Assembly (NCBI GenBank): GCA_038380795.1
Contig: CM076270.1
Location: 17,872,001-17,936,000, forward strand
DNA from: Pyrocephalus nanus
Lineage: Eukaryota > Chordata > Aves > Passeriformes > Tyrannidae
Length of the DNA: 64,000 bases
Direction: 5' to 3'
Below, one piece after another: positions 62,301-64,000 of the stretch. The position numbers and the translations under genes were made by a program. Position 1 is the stretch's first letter; every line of letters starts with the position of its first letter. The notes under the pieces are model-generated. The model searched no databases and was not told the DNA's origin. It worked only from the letters and a program-made list of their open reading frames with translations.

Positions 62301-64000
62301 CTATGAGAAGTTACAAAGCCACCCAACCTTCCTCTAAAAAATTAAAGTTACCCAGTGACAACAAATGCCTCAGCATCTGGAGGTTAGTTACCATGCAGCA
62401 CACACACCAAACCTTGCCTGCAAAGGCTGAGACAGGCAGTAGTTTGCTTTTTTGTCCACCTGCTACACTGCAGATTATTATCCTTAAAATACACTGAACA
62501 ATTATATAGAGACAACTTCATGCTTGACCATGAAGTGCAGGGCTACGCTTGGCTGTAAACATCACTATGAAATGGAAACAACATCCCTAACTGATTATCA
62601 CATGTTAATGATTCTAGACTGGGTTTGGGAGAGACAAGAGAATGGAGAGATTTGGACCTAATACTCTTCAAAGAGTTCTGTGCATTCACAGCTGGAATAT
62701 TCTCATCTGCTCTCACACACCTGAAGCAGCCAGAAGTACACCTGAATCTTCAGCTATGACACTCGGGTCAGAATTGTGCTGGATAAAAGGAAGAACTAAA
62801 GATGACAGAAGATGTGCTCGTGCTCAGAGCTGAAGGGTTGCTTCCCCTGCAGCAACACCAGCATAGTGACAGTGCTGATGTTTTGAAGCCAGAACAGGCA
62901 GAAAGGCTTCTCCCATTGCCATGTGTGGTACAGACCCAGCCTTGCTGCCAACCTTTGGCTTTGCTTCTCTCCCAGCCTCTTCATATCTCAGCTGTTTTGC
63001 TTTTTGCCTGCATGAAATCATAGATACTTTCCAAGAGAGATGCTGAGGGCATAAAACACTCACTCCAAGTTTCTGGAAGGAAAATGAAGATTCTTTCCTC
63101 AGGTATCTCTAAGCAATTTGCCTTTTCTCTGAAATTTCTGGCTTTCTGCACATCTTGACTGCTTCAAGGGCTATTTTTCCTGTTTGCTCTAAACATTTTG
63201 AGTGCTAAAGGGAGCAGCACAAGTTCTCCACTAGAGAGGATACAGCCTGACACCAAGTCACAGTAACACCTATGCAGTAACTGAGCCCAGCCTTGGTCAG
63301 GCTTTGTAAACCTGTGTAGGGAGCTCTGCTGGAGTGCAAGGTCCTGGCACAAAAGGATATTCATGAACTACTGGCATGTAATACCTCTGCACAAAACTTG
63401 CATCCAAAACAGGAGAGAACATATGGCCTGACTGATTAATGCACAAAAATGTTTTAACTGCCATGTGTTTTAAAAGACAAAAGGTGGGTAAGATTTAGAG
63501 GGAAGCTGTGTAACCTCAAACCTCTCATCCATATCCCCATTCCGTGGAAGTGAATGGAATGAGCTTCCCCATCTACACACACTACAGGAGGGACTGCCAT
63601 CCTGTGCAGCCACAGGCTCTTTCTGGCAGTAATCAGCCAGTGGAAGCAAAGGAATTCATTTGTACATGTAGAAATGCAGCACTAGGAATGTGCAGTAGCA
63701 TGCAGAGGGGTAATTTCAATTTTACTTGTTTATGTACCTCTTGTAAAAATAATCATTTATGGTCATTACAAACCTGTTCTAATGTAAATCAAATTAACAA
63801 ATCAGTGTATTACTGCTGTCTGCTTTGCTCTAGTTTATTTGGCAGCTGGGTTTGTTAGCACTGTCAGAACCAAGGTAATCAGTCACCCCACAACTGGTAT
63901 TAAAAAGAGATGGGTGCCACACTGAGGTTGAATATCAGAACGAGTGGTTGCTCATCCCTCTCTGTGCAAGAGGCAAAAAAGGAGGCAGTTTGTGGTTGGT
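59345..64000. other. Unannotated DNA to window end
   Basis: The longest frame is 145 codons on the minus strand (60678-60241), with an overlapping 96-codon plus frame; neither resembles a family I know. Other frames are about 105 codons or fewer. No transposon ends, RNA genes or long repeats recognised. Confidence 0.5.

Noticed and set aside
1..64000. Prokaryotic or phage system, CRISPR array or toxin-antitoxin locus
   Set aside because: No dense coding, no Shine-Dalgarno-led frames and no regularly spaced repeats. CR1 and LTR content shows vertebrate nuclear DNA.

Overview
The window looks like nuclear DNA from a bird. It contains several fragments of CR1 (chicken repeat 1) LINEs, some with the typical 3' end (tandem ATTCTATG/ATTCTGTG-like sequence, GGTTGGAA box), and one solo LTR of a type that is common in bird genomes. 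Recognisable transposon sequence is only about 2-3 kb of 64 kb, and most of the DNA is AT-rich, stop-dense and single-copy in appearance. This fits the sparse intergenic or intronic DNA of birds. There is no operon, no Shine-Dalgarno pattern, no CRISPR array, and no rRNA or tRNA that I can recognise. All comparisons to repeat families are from memory of their consensus, not from a search.

Layout. 1-11 kb: a CR1 fragment at the left edge, then featureless DNA. 11-11.6 kb: a CR1 copy with reverse-transcriptase-region sequence joined directly to 3' UTR sequence. 11.6-23 kb: mostly unannotated, with a possible ancient CR1/L3-like remnant near 12.7 kb and a pair of perfect inverted repeats near 14.0 kb. 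23.05-23.45 kb: a minus-strand CR1. 28.4-29.3 kb: a GC-richer block. 34.3 kb: a possible end of an old LTR. 39.6-41.5 kb: an exact 26-base repeat in two places and a perfect hairpin. 43.6-45.1 kb: two CR1 ends flank the best coding candidate of the window. 55.4-55.9 kb: the solo LTR. 58.6-58.9 kb: a small CpG-rich patch. 59.2-59.3 kb: two CR1 3' ends joined head to head.

Genes. No complete gene is visible. The only stretch I would defend as probably coding is a minus-strand terminal exon (44357 down to 44155). It has a good splice acceptor and would encode the C-terminus of a GPI-anchored surface protein: a Lys/Thr/Ser-rich stalk, small residues, then a short hydrophobic tail ending at the stop. 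I cannot name the gene. If it is real, the DNA above 44.4 kb is upstream intron or gene body, and the AT-rich DNA below 44.15 kb may be its 3' UTR. The longest open frames elsewhere (245, 173 and 145 codons) show no recognisable domain and are near what chance gives in 128 kb of two-strand sequence.

I looked for a new system and did not find one. The points most worth checking are the GPI-tail exon, the sharply bounded 26-base duplication, the CpG patch and the paired palindromes.
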